The notes beneath the pieces are model-generated. The model was given only the letters and a program-made list of their open reading frames with translations. It was not told the DNA's origin and did not search any database. From Liolophura sinensis (Eukaryota > Mollusca > Polyplacophora > Chitonida > Chitonidae), in NCBI RefSeq assembly GCF_032854445.1, contig NC_088306.1, positions 64,501 through 128,500 of the forward strand: DNA of 64,000 nucleotides, in the 5' to 3' direction. A program made the translations under genes and the position numbers. Every line of letters begins with the position of its first letter. Position 1 is the stretch's first letter. Below are positions 52,001 to 63,803 of the stretch, in pieces.

Positions 52001-55000
52001 ACCCCTAGTTGTAATTAGGGCCCAATGACCAGCGAAAACAAGATACCAATCACTCACACAAGAGTCAATGACCCCTACTTGTAATTAGGGCCCCATGACC
52101 AGCGAAAACAAGACGCCAAACTCACACAAATGTCACTGACCCCTACCTGTAATTAGGGCCCCATGACCAGTGAAATCAAGACGCCAAACACTCACACAAG
52201 AGTAAATGACCCCTACTTGTAATTAAGGCCCCATGGCCAGTGAAAACAAGACACCAAACATTCACACAAGAGTAATGACCTCTAGTTGTAATGAGGGCAA
52301 CATAACCAGTGAAATCAAGACGCAAAACACTCACACAAGTATCACTGACCCCTAGTTGTAATTAGGGCCTCATGACCAGGAAAAACAAGACACCAAACAC
52401 TCACACAAGTGTCACTGACCCCTATTTGTAATTAGGGCCCCATGACCAGTGAGAGCGGGAACACCTACAAATTCTCTGTCTCAGGATGAGTGAGAGCGGG
52501 AACACCTACAAATTCTCTGTCTAATGACCAGTGAGAGCGAGAATACATACAAATTCTCTGTCCCAGGACGGGTGAGAGCAGGAACACCTACAAATTCTCT
52601 GTCTCAAGACGAGTGAGAGCGGGAACACCTACAAATTCTCTGTCTCATGACCAGTGAGAGCGGGAACACCTACAAATTCTCTGTCTCAAGACGAGCGAGT
52701 GCGAAACACCTTCAAATTCTCTGTCTCAGGAAGAGTGAGAGCAGAACACCTACAAATTCTCTGTCTCATGACCATTGAGAGCGGGACACCTACAAATTCT
52801 CTGTCTCAGGACGAGTGAGAGCGGGAACACATACAAATTCTCTGTCTCAGGACGAGTGAGAGCAGGAACACCTACAAATTCTCTGTCTCAGGAGAGTGAG
52901 AGTGGGAACACATACAAATTCTCTGTCTCAGGACGAGTGAGAGCGGGGAACACATATATATTCTCTGTCTCAGGACGAGTGAGAGAGGGAACACCTACAA
53001 ATTCTCTGTCTCATGACCATTGAGAGCGGGAACACATATATATTCTCTGTCTCATGGCCAGTGAGAGCGAGAACACATACAAATTCTCTGTCTCATGACC
53101 AGTGAGAGCGGGAACACCTACAAATTCTCTGTTTCAATGAGTGAGAGCGGGAACAATACAAATTCTCTGTCTCATGACCAGTGAGAGCGGGAACACCTAC
53201 AAATTCTCTGTTTCATGACGAGTGAGAGCGGGAACACATACAAATTCTCTGTCTCATGACCAGTGAAAACGGGAACACATACAAATTCTCTGTCCTCATC
53301 ACCAGTGAGAGCGGGAACACATACAAATTCTCTGTCTCATGACCAGTGAAAACGGGAACACCTACAAATTCTCTGTCCAAGACCAGATGTATCTATTCAT
53401 TTGGACCAGTACACTGAACGGTGTAGTGGGATCAGTGTCGATAATCATAATATTGAAATTGATACATTTCTTGGTGTCGGTAGCTGGAGACTTACCCCTG
53501 TGTCAATGATCTTCTGGAAGTGCACGGCCACGGTACAAGACTGGGTGTCACGATGTTCATCACTGTTGTGGATGAGGACGCTTATTTTCTTGGAGCGGAT
53601 CTTGTTGGCACGGAAACCAAACACAAACAGCATGGAGTCGATCACATTGGATTTACCACTGCCATTTGGACCAACGATCGACGTAAAACTCTGCAACAAC
53701 AATGAAAATACCGTACAGAATGACAAAGATTAAAAATCCTAAGAAAAATTTACATGAAATATTGTTGCAAAGATAGTATAAAGTTGAACAACTAAGATTC
53801 TTGTTATTTTAAAAAACAACAACCAATGAAAATTAAGTCACAAAATTCATTAAATGGGCCGGGAAGACATATTTCATTACATCATACGATGTTACATAAA
53901 CCATAAAGAACACAATGGGGAAATTTAAAATCCCCACAAGGCAAAAACACAAACCTTATGAAATGGCCCTAAAGTCTGTTTACCAGCGTAGGATTTGAAG
54001 TTTTCATTCTCGATGTGGGTTATCATTAGACGTGGTCCATTGACGTCATACGTGGCAACTTTCTCTGGAGCAGGAGGCACCTCAATCGTTCCGTAATCTG
54101 TAATCACATGCAGGTAAAACAATGAATTACTCTAATAATGAGCACACTTACTGTTCTGTTAATTAGCTAATAGGCTGCCACCTTAAAAATCATCTTATGC
54201 TCATTTTCAAAAATGTACGCAGAAATGAACCTTGCTCTCGCAACTACATGTGGGGCTGCCAGGCATAAACCATGAACGAAGCTGTCAAAATAGCTGGGCG
54301 TTCTTTGGTCCAATCAAAAAGAAGTTTAAAACATTGTAGGTAAAGGACTGGGGCTGGAGGGTCATGATTGTCATTAGGTAATCGGGCAGTAAATGAGGTT
54401 TAGATAGGTAAGCCGGGATGGCATGAAGTGGGGAATATATAAATATATAAATGAGGGCAGATTTGGATACAGACAGGCACTGGTCAATGCAAACTGACAC
54501 AACAGAGAAGACTGTCAAGCTTATCAAGTTTGTGACACATTTGCATTGTTCAAACCAAACCATCTCCAACTTACTTGGTTTGTTCTCCGTACTTGTGTGT
54601 AGGGGTTCCAGCTGTAGCGGGGGGGGGGGGGGGGGGGGAGGGGGTAGGAGGGGTCAGTAATGGGCTGTCTCCCACTACCCTACTTCTGCTATATGGGACA
54701 CAGTTGCAGAGACACCACTATTGGTTGTGTTGTGGCTGCTCTTGTAAGAATGAGTGTAAGTATGTACCATCACTTTTCAAATATACATGATGCTTGTTTT
54801 ACATATATCGATGTATTTTTCACTGGGCTCTGAAATACCAGATTCCTATATATTGTTTTCTCTGTGAAGGCTTTGGGGAAGAACAGTTTGACTGCAAACT
54901 GACTGAGCAACCTTTGATAAATAAAGATATTATTATTATCAGTGATATGTCGGACAGACCAAACACCTAGGGAATGAATGATTATGACGCCACATCAGCA

Positions 55001-55562
55001 ATATCTCAGCCATATCGTGCCGAAAACACCAAGGGAAAGCCGGGAATTTATCAGTATATATCTTTATACAAGACCATCTAGAAAAGAAGGTTTTGATCTC
55101 AAAACATTAAAAGTGGAAGCGCAATAGAGTATGAAAACATTATGTTTAAGAATGGCAAATTAAAATGCTCTCTGAGCACTTACAAGTCTGCGAATGATAA
55201 AAATGTAAACCAAACTTTTTAATCATAAACAATCATATTGTCATTTAATTTACGTGTTACTTTATGTACAGATTGATTAGTCTGAACTGCTAATAGCTTT
55301 GAAACTAACACCACTCTATATACTGCCCTAATATATACTTGCACACAAAATTACATAAACTACATCTACCTTCAGGGTTGAACTCTCTACGAAGGAATGT
55401 GGAGCCAGTGGAGAAGTCTTGATCAACATCCATGCCCACTTCCTGGGCACCATCGCCCCCACCTCCCAAATCCCCCTCCTCGGTGACCTCCTCCTCTCTA
55501 GACTCGACGCTCTTGACAGCTTGAGCCGTCGACACCTTAGTGGTCTTCTTCCTGCCTGGCAT
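15884..55562 (-). CDS. SMC4: SMC4, structural maintenance of chromosomes 4 (condensin ATPase), whole coding span
   Basis: Complete SMC4 gene in 26 coding exons (listed separately as c1-c26), about 1300 codons, close to the human 1288. SMC4 pairs with SMC2 at the hinge to form the core of condensin I and II, which compacts chromosomes in mitosis by ATP-driven loop extrusion. In order: an acidic, low-complexity N-terminus; the head half with Walker A GPNGSGKS (residues ~119-126); long coiled coil; hinge (~628-757) starting GDLGGIDEKYDVAIS; returning coiled coil; then LSGGEK signature (~1200) and Walker B YVMDEIDAALD (~1228). Residue matches to vertebrate SMC4 (for example GEVEQIAMMKPKGQTEHDEGM) separate it from SMC2, SMC1 and SMC3. 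All junctions keep phase except c7-c8, which is off by one base. Introns hold about 23 kb of minisatellites. The gene is head to head with UXS1. Confidence 0.95.
16184..16748. repeat. minisatellite, 35-bp unit (SMC4 intron c25-c26)
   Basis: Sixteen near-identical copies with core CAAACCAACGACCAATGAGA; nearly every unit holds a CCAAT. A 35-base unit cycles through all frames, yet stops are absent on the minus strand. Confidence 0.97.
16840..18207. repeat. minisatellite, ~47-49-bp unit (SMC4 intron c25-c26)
   Basis: About 27 copies with core CCCACACATTTGTCAGTCCC and TCTCACAACACTTCACCACA, ending just before the donor of c25. Confidence 0.95.
18228..18411 (-). CDS. SMC4: SMC4 coding exon c25 (signature and Walker B)
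   Basis: Reads SVRPPNKSWKNISNLSGGEK, then TLSSLALVFALHHYKPTPLY and VMDEIDAALDFRNVSIV. It carries the ABC signature LSGGEK and the Walker B DE pair needed for ATP hydrolysis. Donor GTGAGT, phase 2 to 0. Confidence 0.96.
18649..19685. repeat. minisatellite, 36-bp unit (SMC4 intron c24-c25)
   Basis: About 29 copies with core TTATTATGGACCAAAAGTTT and AAATACAGGAATAG. AT-rich and very regular. Confidence 0.97.
19957..20189 (-). CDS. SMC4: SMC4 coding exon c24 (coiled coil to C-terminal head)
   Basis: Reads EEVYLQRVAELEHITEFRNQ, then LDEFMAGFSLITNKLKEMY, then LGGDAELELVDSLDPFSEGI. It re-enters the ATPase head and is almost identical to vertebrate SMC4. Phase 0 to 2, donor GTAACA. Confidence 0.95.
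20316..20572. repeat. minisatellite, 31-36-bp unit (SMC4 intron c23-c24)
   Basis: About eight copies with core GGGCAGTGCCTGGGTTCAGC; the first units carry TTCCTTGTGCAA and the later ones a shorter linker ATGAGCAA. Confidence 0.93.
20854..21806. mobile_element. composite insertion with palindrome, tRNA-like heads and a nested SINE
   Basis: Bounded by a 20-base direct repeat, ACTACATTTGACAAGATTAT, at 20854-20873 and 21787-21806. Inside are an inverted repeat with ~62-base arms (20885-20947 and 20955-21016), two ~250-300-base direct copies each with a tRNA-like segment ending GTCGCTGGTTCGAATCC (B box), and a minus-strand type A SINE (21524-21757). Confidence 0.6.
21524..21757 (-). mobile_element. 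SINE, tail type A, minus strand
   Basis: Starts with GAGTGCTTGGGGTTTAACGT and contains GTCAACCAGTCGTTGCACTA-type sequence in reverse orientation to the elements at 2104 and 3049. It ends in GATCTACCGGTCCTGCGGGA. Confidence 0.7.
21927..22106 (-). CDS. SMC4: SMC4 coding exon c23 (coiled coil)
   Basis: Reads LGKLTLHKIEKDDCEELPTL, then SEDDLEAVNQKDV and MKPNMAAIEEFKKK, matching human LSPEDLEAIKN and MKPNLGAIAEYKKK. Phase 0 to 0, donor GTGGGT. Confidence 0.93.
22768..22941 (-). CDS. SMC4: SMC4 coding exon c22 (coiled coil)
   Basis: Reads EQIKVIEKTLEEIKGEITKV, then ETALQKDNVNVKHEL and NIKHWKKE, matching human EHALQKDALSIKLKL and KIKYWHKE. Phase 0 to 0, donor GTAACT. Confidence 0.92.
23040..25172. 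repeat. minisatellite, 43/50-bp unit (SMC4 intron c21-c22)
   Basis: About 44 copies with core GAATGTGACATTACTGATGC. Units with or without the insert ACATGTATG alternate, giving two length classes. Confidence 0.96.
25427..27639. repeat. 82-bp minisatellite made from the c21 donor junction
   Basis: About 27 units. On the minus strand each has ~35 bases matching the end of coding exon c21 (ending GAGAGTTATCAGACAGCTCAG less its last repeats), the donor GTGAGATC, and ~47 bases of intron start. One unit is 81 bases. The array passes without a break into the real exon at 27640. Confidence 0.97.
27640..27784 (-). CDS. SMC4: SMC4 coding exon c21 (coiled coil; seed of the 82-bp array)
   Basis: Reads NLKKAETKMKSLEDDIQENQ and ends ATKVLESYQTAQ at donor GTGAGATC. 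The last ~35 exon bases and the donor are repeated about 27 times downstream in the intron (25427-27639). Phase 2 to 0. Confidence 0.92.
27925..28150. mobile_element. possible SINE remnant, type C
   Basis: Contains GGTTCAAACCTGCACC, a tRNA-type B box on the plus strand in a short context, and segments such as CTTTCCCCACATGTGA that I associate with a mollusc SINE. Weak. Confidence 0.3.
28627..28764 (-). CDS. SMC4: SMC4 coding exon c20 (coiled coil)
   Basis: Reads LHNQIMEIGGSKMSAAQSRV, then TTGQITKLKVGIKTAER, matching human LHNTIVEINNHKLKAQQDKL and KAQVAIKTADR. Donor GTGAGA, phase 2 to 2. Confidence 0.92.
29035..29990. repeat. minisatellite, ~27-bp unit (SMC4 intron c19-c20)
   Basis: About 34 copies with core GTGTGGAGGATTTGACTGGT and TACAA; the left half is more diverged than the right half. 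Confidence 0.94.
30344..30395 (-). CDS. SMC4: SMC4 coding exon c19 (short coiled-coil exon)
   Basis: 52-base exon reading YDKATAVASKVEAVVQ, matching human YDAVAEKAGKVEAEVK. Acceptor TTTCAG, donor GTAAGC, phase 1 to 2. Confidence 0.88.
30790..30916 (-). CDS. SMC4: SMC4 coding exon c18 (coiled coil, GC donor)
   Basis: Reads AMTEDEVQLKGQIQEQEAKV, then APDEKTLKDMQTKVNNYKK. It must join c19 (YDKATAVASKVEAV) in phase 1, and only a cut before GCGAGT does this, giving KKDYDKA as in the family (human KTEYDAV). The intron is therefore of the GC-AG class. Confidence 0.88.
31066..31218 (-). mobile_element. SINE type B, truncated
   Basis: Matches the head and middle of the full-length elements (GAGGAAGCCAGCATGAGCTG, GACTTGAACTCACAGCGACC in plus orientation) but lacks the 3' tail. 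Confidence 0.75.
31294..31792. repeat. minisatellite, 38-bp unit (SMC4 intron c17-c18)
   Basis: Thirteen near-perfect copies with core TATGTTGTACAGAACCATAC and GACTTTCTCAAATG. Confidence 0.97.
31883..32005 (-). CDS. SMC4: SMC4 coding exon c17 (coiled coil)
   Basis: Reads LMMEAQQVRDNKNKLEETV and ends KHTLAKHKMEIA at donor GTGAGT. Phase 0 to 0. Assigned by position and heptad character as well as weak similarity to human SMC4. Confidence 0.85.
32682..33163. repeat. minisatellite, 43-bp unit (SMC4 intron c16-c17)
   Basis: Eleven near-perfect copies with core TACATGTTTACAGCTGGTCG and AAGGACAAGTTCTATG. All three plus frames stay open through the array. Confidence 0.97.
33264..33376 (-). CDS. SMC4: SMC4 coding exon c16 (hinge exit)
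   Basis: Reads GTMSGGGKSVSKGRMGSSAV, then QVKVMETNLEK, matching human GTMTGGGSKVMKGRMGSS. Phase 1 to 0, donor GTCAGA. Confidence 0.93.
33868..36824. repeat. minisatellite, 64-bp unit (SMC4 intron c15-c16)
   Basis: About 46 copies, the largest array here. Core AATATTAGTCTGCTTGGCCA and a G-rich half GAGACGGGAGGGGTGGAGGA. Variants (AACATGGGAGAGA, TCTGGGAGAGATG) recur in blocks, suggesting segmental duplication within the array. Confidence 0.97.
36957..37141 (-). CDS. SMC4: SMC4 coding exon c15 (hinge)
   Basis: Reads PEGVPRLFDLVKVRDENIRM, then AFYFALRDTLVANDL and VVTLHGQLIDTSG. Second half of the hinge. Donor GTAAGA. Starts phase 2, ends phase 1. Confidence 0.95.
37463..39735. repeat. AC-rich minisatellite, 25-bp unit (SMC4 intron c14-c15)
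   Basis: About 90 copies of GTACCACACACCACAAACAC plus ACAGT, with many short variants. Strong strand asymmetry removes stops on both strands and creates several open frames of 200-380 codons that are not genes. Confidence 0.96.
39758..39960 (-). CDS. SMC4: SMC4 coding exon c14 (hinge)
   Basis: Reads GDLGGIDEKYDVAISTACGS, then VVDTIDTAQKCVEFLKK and GSATFIGLDKM. This is the hinge, where SMC4 dimerises with SMC2. Donor GTATGT, ends phase 2. Confidence 0.95.
40021..40190 (-). mobile_element. diverged SINE type B remnant
   Basis: Contains GATGCCATACTGAAGAATAT and CATAGGTTGCTGGAAGACCT-like sequence colinear with type B, with a G run at 40107-40119 in place of the usual GGGCAGAGCCC region. The head is missing. 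Confidence 0.55.
40550..40681 (-). CDS. SMC4: SMC4 coding exon c13 (coiled coil to hinge)
   Basis: Reads LKDLRVKVETAKSSMEASKS, then RGKVLEALMVEKRSGKL and VSGRL, the conserved entry to the hinge. 132 bases, phase 0 to 0, donor GTAATG. Confidence 0.93.
41298..41406 (-). CDS. SMC4: SMC4 coding exon c12 (coiled coil)
   Basis: Reads EVAEFEQKIPEAEKSLKQIH and ends TEAQATQE. Acceptor TTTACAG, donor GTTTGT. Starts phase 2, ends phase 0. The acceptor with ~11 exon bases is the seed of the 53-bp array next door. Confidence 0.88.
41410..42250. repeat. 53-bp minisatellite made from the c12 acceptor junction
   Basis: About 16 units. On the minus strand each reads TTGTTGCTTCTGTTGCCAG then GGAAGAGGCAG, against the real junction ATTGCTTCTGTTTACAG then GGAAGTGGCAG. 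Each unit thus holds a pyrimidine tract, AG and ~11 exon-like bases. Confidence 0.95.
42482..42603 (-). CDS. SMC4: SMC4 coding exon c11 (coiled coil)
   Basis: Reads FEVAQSELDIYLSNQQ and TTTLLKERKK, matching human DVAQSELDIYLSRH. Acceptor GACAG, donor GTGAGC. Starts phase 0, ends phase 2. Its acceptor junction is copied in the adjoining ~20-bp array. Confidence 0.93.
42604..42800. repeat. ~20-bp array made from the c11 acceptor edge
   Basis: About nine copies of CATCAAACTGTCAAGAAAAA. On the minus strand each contains CTTGACAG followed by TTTGA, the same as the true c11 acceptor and first exon bases. Confidence 0.85.
42952..43029 (-). CDS. SMC4: SMC4 coding exon c10 (coiled coil)
   Basis: Reads GLQEEKEKSQEELLVLQ and AVNETKSK, matching human GLQKEKES...SVNEARSK. 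78 bases, phase 0 to 0, acceptor CTCAG and donor GTACAA. Confidence 0.9.
43083..43935. repeat. minisatellite, 27-bp unit (SMC4 intron c9-c10)
   Basis: About 31 copies with core GTCATCATCTGAGTCCCGCA. The unit is a multiple of three and stays open in several frames. Confidence 0.96.
44530..45290. repeat. 96/128-bp array including copies of the c9 donor junction
   Basis: Two unit classes share TCTAGGACAAGAAGGCTTTG. The right-hand units read on the minus strand ATGGAATCCCTGAAGAC, AAAGACTCAG then GTC, like the true c9 end (ATGGACTCTCTGAAAAC, CGAGACCCAG then GTT). The left units also resemble a SINE segment (ATGGTGGTCAGTTCTATGGG) seen again near 49910. Confidence 0.85.
45295..45438 (-). CDS. SMC4: SMC4 coding exon c9 (coiled coil)
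   Basis: Reads VEELQKVPEQSEKAMERL, then EEKLKAVMDSLKTETQ, matching human KLKEVMDSLKQETQ. 144 bases, phase 0 to 0, donor GTTTGT. The donor junction has been copied into the neighbouring minisatellite. Confidence 0.93.
45486..46490. repeat. minisatellite, ~54-bp unit (SMC4 intron c8-c9)
   Basis: About 19 copies with core AATTTCATCACTTTCAGCAC and AACATGTAGCTTCACACA. The 54-base unit leaves one minus frame open for over 340 codons; not a gene. Confidence 0.96.
46515..47455. repeat. minisatellite, ~28-bp unit (SMC4 intron c8-c9)
   Basis: About 33 copies of CATGGTCACAGTGTCTATAT plus CATAACGC; units at both ends differ (TTTCTACGTCACAAC) while the centre is homogeneous, a common sign of recent central expansion. 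Confidence 0.95.
47473..47623 (-). CDS. SMC4: SMC4 coding exon c8 (coiled coil)
   Basis: Reads EYEATVKACEERKDEFAEFE, then KCREDFKHCKANAKKLEKSL, colinear with the human segment ending NKEKF...KAKKLEKQL. Acceptor is TTACAG with an extra A before the first full codon (GAA). Donor GTACAC. The right boundary could be 47621 if the next AG is used. Confidence 0.8.
47915..48978. repeat. ~97-109-bp minisatellite including copies of the c7 donor junction
   Basis: About ten units. On the minus strand each carries AGTATACAA then GTAAGTCTGTGTAGAG, against the real c7 end AGTATACAA then GTGAGTCTATGTAGGAG. Similarity continues into intron sequence (ACTGTTCAGGG, CTTCAGACAG). Confidence 0.93.
48979..49120 (-). 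CDS. SMC4: SMC4 coding exon c7 (coiled coil)
   Basis: Reads HVFSHEEQKAVEERDR and ends KEKNKDLQESIQ at the strong donor GTGAGT. Together with c6 it has the same number of residues as the human segment. Its donor side borders a 109-bp minisatellite that contains copies of this junction. The join to c8 is out of phase by one base. Confidence 0.85.
49260..49387 (-). CDS. SMC4: SMC4 coding exon c6 (coiled coil)
   Basis: Reads LNRVKTVEKEKDNLEGPKNE and LENEIIRQKN, aligned without gaps to the start of the SMC4 coiled coil. Donor GTAAGA at its left edge. Starts phase 0, ends phase 2. Confidence 0.9.
49621..49785 (-). CDS. SMC4: SMC4 coding exon c5 (Q-loop)
   Basis: Reads GEVEQIAMMKPKGQTEHDEG, then LEFLEDIIGSSRYQEPI and LNELRGEK. 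This is the ATPase Q-loop region and the exit from the head into the coiled coil; almost identical to vertebrate SMC4. Phase 0 to 0. Confidence 0.95.
50173..50352 (-). CDS. SMC4: SMC4 coding exon c4
   Basis: Reads SGENDYEVVPNSKFVVSRTA, then KRATWKEVATLL and GIDLDHNRFLILQ. The last segment precedes the Q-loop. 180 bases, phase 0 to 0, acceptor CACAG and donor GTAAAC. Confidence 0.95.
50645..52440. repeat. minisatellite, ~57-62-bp units (SMC4 intron c3-c4)
   Basis: About 30 copies with core AAACACTCACACAAGTGTCA; the right part adds TACTTGTAATTAGGGCCC. Two subfamilies meet near 51095. Confidence 0.95.
52441..53375. repeat. minisatellite, ~41-45-bp unit (SMC4 intron c3-c4)
   Basis: About 22 copies with core ACACCTACAAATTCTCTGTC and GTGAGAGCGGG, immediately next to the ~60-bp array; the ATGACCAGTGA motif is shared, so the two may be related. 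Confidence 0.95.
53496..53690 (-). CDS. SMC4: SMC4 coding exon c3 (Walker A)
   Basis: Contains SFTSIVGPNGSGKSNVIDSM, the ATP-binding Walker A loop, then FGFRANKIRSKK and VLIHNSDEH, all SMC4 hallmarks. Ends FQKIIDTG at a GTAAGT donor. 195 bases, phase 0 at both ends. Confidence 0.95.
53955..54097 (-). CDS. SMC4: SMC4 coding exon c2
   Basis: Reads YGTIEVPPAP, then RLMITHIENENFKSYAG and QTLGPFHK, the first beta strands of the SMC head with the conserved ENFKSYAG motif. Acceptor CAG at its right edge and donor GTTTGTG at its left edge. Starts phase 1, ends phase 0. Confidence 0.93.
54098..55369. other. SMC4 intron c1-c2 contents
   Basis: Contains a G run at about 54619-54639 and a reversed type D SINE tail at about 54968-55027 (TGACGCCACATCAGCAATAT, CAGCCATATCGTGCC). 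Nothing coding seen. Confidence 0.5.
55370..55562 (-). CDS. SMC4: SMC4 coding exon c1 (start codon)
   Basis: Begins with ATG at 55562 and reads MPGRKKTTKVSTAQAV, then an acidic glycine-rich stretch and FLRREFNPE. This basic-then-acidic N-terminal extension is typical of SMC4 and absent from SMC2. The donor GTAGATG follows at 55369. Ends in phase 1. The exon also carries 9 bases of 5'UTR up to the acceptor at 55571-55572. Confidence 0.9.
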
Positions 55563-56569
55563 GATGTGTCCTAATAAAATGTCAAATGAATCGTCTGGGT
55601 CTTTCTGTTCAACGATTAAACGTTGAGGTAGGTAAATACGGGGCTTGAAATAAACTGCAAACGATAGTTCAGGTTACAGGGAGGTTACACAATGACAAAA
55701 GCGAATAATTTTTCATTCGCTAAAAACAAACTGACGAAAGTGGAGAAAAATAAAATACTAAATATCCTGTTGAAGAGCTGGGCAATGAGCCGACAATTCA
55801 CATGTATTTCCTGTTATAGTTGCAATTTTCTTTCAAATTGAAAGTGTCATAAATCCAAATCCTGATGACTGAAAACTTTAACTTTAAAAATTTGATGCAT
55901 CGCGCAACTGGCATGATGCACCGCAACTAGACTTGTGATGCTATGAAATGAAGGTTAAAAATCAGAGTAAAAATTGAAGTTACCTACATTTTTTGATAAT
56001 ATTTGTCTGCCGATAATTAACTTTCCGTTTTTCGAATCTTCTTCACAGTGAACAGCATTGCTTTGACAACTACATGTAGAAGGTTGTACATGATGCCATT
56101 GATGTGATGCACTTCTAACAGGTTGTCATTCACCTAGTTGAATGTTAGCTTATTTACTGTCACGCAGTGCCTTGTACTCTGGGTGTATCGAAGTTGTGCA
56201 CCGACTTTGCCACCATGAGCTCTATTAACTTCTTTAAAACAATAATTTAAAGGAAAGCTAATTACAGAAATCATTGGGATTAATTATAATGATGCAATGC
56301 CAGATTTTAAGTAAATGACACACACTTTTACATCGGCTTAAACCTTAATAGGCTGACTTCATATTTTACGCTTTCCTGGCCACTGGTATAAAACATAAAA
56401 TGAAACTATACTTACATCTCAATAAATTAACATTAAAATAAAATTTTAAAAATAAAAAGCTAAGCAACTACTATGTGAGAAAATAATTTCTACATGTAAT
56501 TATTTGATGTATACTCTCATACTCAAGACAATAGACAATAGAGAATAAATGCCGCATCACTGCATAATA

Positions 56570-56805
56570 CATACCCCAGGTAATAGGGTTTCAGGCCGTT
56601 CAAATACCGTAACCACCCTGTAATCTAATGGGATGCAGGTGCACCAAATCTTGTACCCTAACCTGTCAACCAAATGGGATACAGGGGTGCACCTAATCCT
56701 GTAACCTACCCTGTCAACCAAATGGGATACAGGGGTGCACCTAATCCTGTAATCTACCCTGTCAACCTAATGGGATACAGGGGTGCACCTAATCCTATAA
56801 CCTAC
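56570..56805. repeat. minisatellite, ~48-bp unit (SMC4 first intron)
   Basis: About five copies with core AATGGGATACAGGGGTGCAC and CTAATCCTGTAACCTACC. Confidence 0.9.
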
Positions 56806-56847
56806 AAATACATGCAGGTTACTGGTGTGAGGTTTTATTTCACGCTT

Positions 56848-57117
56848 GGGGGCCTCCGTGGCTCAGTTGGTTAGCACGCTAGCACAGCGTAATGACCTAG
56901 GAGTCTCTCACCAATGCGGTCGCTGTGAGTTTAAGTCCAGCTCATGATGGCTTCCACTCCGGCCGTAAGTGGGAAGGTCTGCCAGCAACCTGCGGATGGT
57001 CGTGGGTTGCCCCCCGGGCTCTGCCCGGTTTCCTCCCACCATAATGTTGGCCGCCGTCGTATACGTGAAATATTCTTGAGTACGGCATAAAACACCAATA
57101 AAATAAATAAATAAATA
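56848..57117 (+). mobile_element. tRNA-derived SINE, type B, full length
   Basis: A tRNA-like head (GTGGCTCAGTTGGTTAGC, A box; GAGTTTAAGTC, B box near 56927-56937) is followed by a body with CCATAATGTTGGCCGCCGTC and the tail GTACGGCATAAAACACCAAT plus AAAT repeats. Best-preserved copy in the window. The tRNA-like head has a degraded B box, so it is not a functional tRNA gene. Confidence 0.88.
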
Positions 57118-57790
57118 TTTTCAAGCTCTGTAAATATCAGAAATTGCTGAAAATAGACCTAAACATTTAACTGAAATACCGAGGCCTCAGATACAAACTG
57201 GATCTTGGATGCACCCCATGTGTCGTGGCTGCACAGCAGGAATTTCAAGAGAGTAAAGTCAACACTTTGACTTATTCAGGTTTTCTGAATACAACTGTAT
57301 AACTGGCTTGAACTGAATTTGAATGTGTATTATTGATTGAAAAGATCCTTTTCTCCACAATCCACACAAGAAATCGGCCTGTGGTGCTGTTTTAGAATCA
57401 ATTTGAAGGCCCACTTTGTTCCGCAAAGCACGTTCAGTCCAACAGGGTTCAAAATCTAAGCGCCCTCAGTAGTTAAAACTCACTTCATAACGATGCTAGT
57501 ATCTGCATCGAACCGTCGTGACAATAAACCAAGAAGTTGTAAATCCATAAGCAATGCCTTGTCCAGTGTACTTCCGTTCCAACTTCTAAATGCCACAAAC
57601 AATGTTGTTGTTGTTCGGAAACGAAATGTCCGTTTTATTTGATTATCAATTCCACTTCTCTCACATAAGTTAACCAGTTTACTTCATTTCAAAATTGTCT
57701 ATCATGTTCTTTCGTTGTGACATGAAGCCAATTCTGAAAAAATACCACAAATCAGTGTTTTACAATCAAATAATAACTATTATCACTTAC
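57118..57790. other. remainder of SMC4 first intron
   Basis: No repeat or coding exon recognised. Ends at the strong minus-strand donor GTAAGTGA at 57783-57790. Confidence 0.4.
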
Positions 57791-57900
57791 CGACACTTTT
57801 TCACCCGCTTGAAAAAGGCGCGTTAATTTCGTGTTTATTTCAGCACCGAATTAAATACTTGAATCCGATTGGATCAAGCAAATTTGCGGTCAACCCTTTC
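57791..57900 (-). other. SMC4: probable SMC4 5'UTR exon (right boundary not determined)
   Basis: The coding exon c1 is preceded directly by an acceptor (AG at 55571-55572), so a noncoding first exon must lie further right. A strong donor reading GTAAGTGA on the minus strand occupies 57783-57790. I place the first exon from 57791 rightwards; its transcription start is unknown and the end given here is only nominal. An inverted CCAAT (GATTGG) lies nearby at about 57868-57873. Confidence 0.45.
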
Positions 57901-58303
57901 AAAATTGCAAATGATAGGTGTTGCAGAGACGAAAATGGACTTTTTTTTATAAATTTAAATTGATCCTCTTTTGAACGTAAATTTCACTTTACTTTCAAAT
58001 AATTACCTATAAAAATTATTTTTATACAGAAGTATATATCGGATACATTCTTTTCTTAGCATGTAGGTTGAATGCGTTTTCCTTGCAGTGAGTAACCGGT
58101 CTTAGCTCAAATTCGCTCTTCATATACCGCAACTTTCGTTTACCTTCACTGTCAGTGATAAGTGCGGCATGACTTTGATGGGATCAAACGATAAGGAGAT
58201 CAAAGGCTGATGAAACCAAAACACAGTATGCATTGTCAAATCTCAGTGTAGTAGAAGGCCTGCGACAAATTGCGGATAGGACAGGGGTTCGATTGATACA
58301 GGA
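57901..58303. promoter_or_regulatory. probable shared SMC4 / UXS1 promoter interval
   Basis: This interval separates the probable SMC4 5'UTR exon (minus strand) from the UXS1 start codon (plus strand). Both genes must initiate in or near it. It has no minisatellite, unlike the introns on both sides. I see no clear TATA box placed for either gene. Inferred from gene order only. Confidence 0.45.

Positions 58304-63803
<5,500 letters not shown>

Noticed and set aside
56848-57117. True tRNA gene at the SINE head
   Set aside because: A and B boxes are recognisable but the B box is degraded and no cloverleaf with an acceptor stem closes; the sequence continues into a SINE body and tail.
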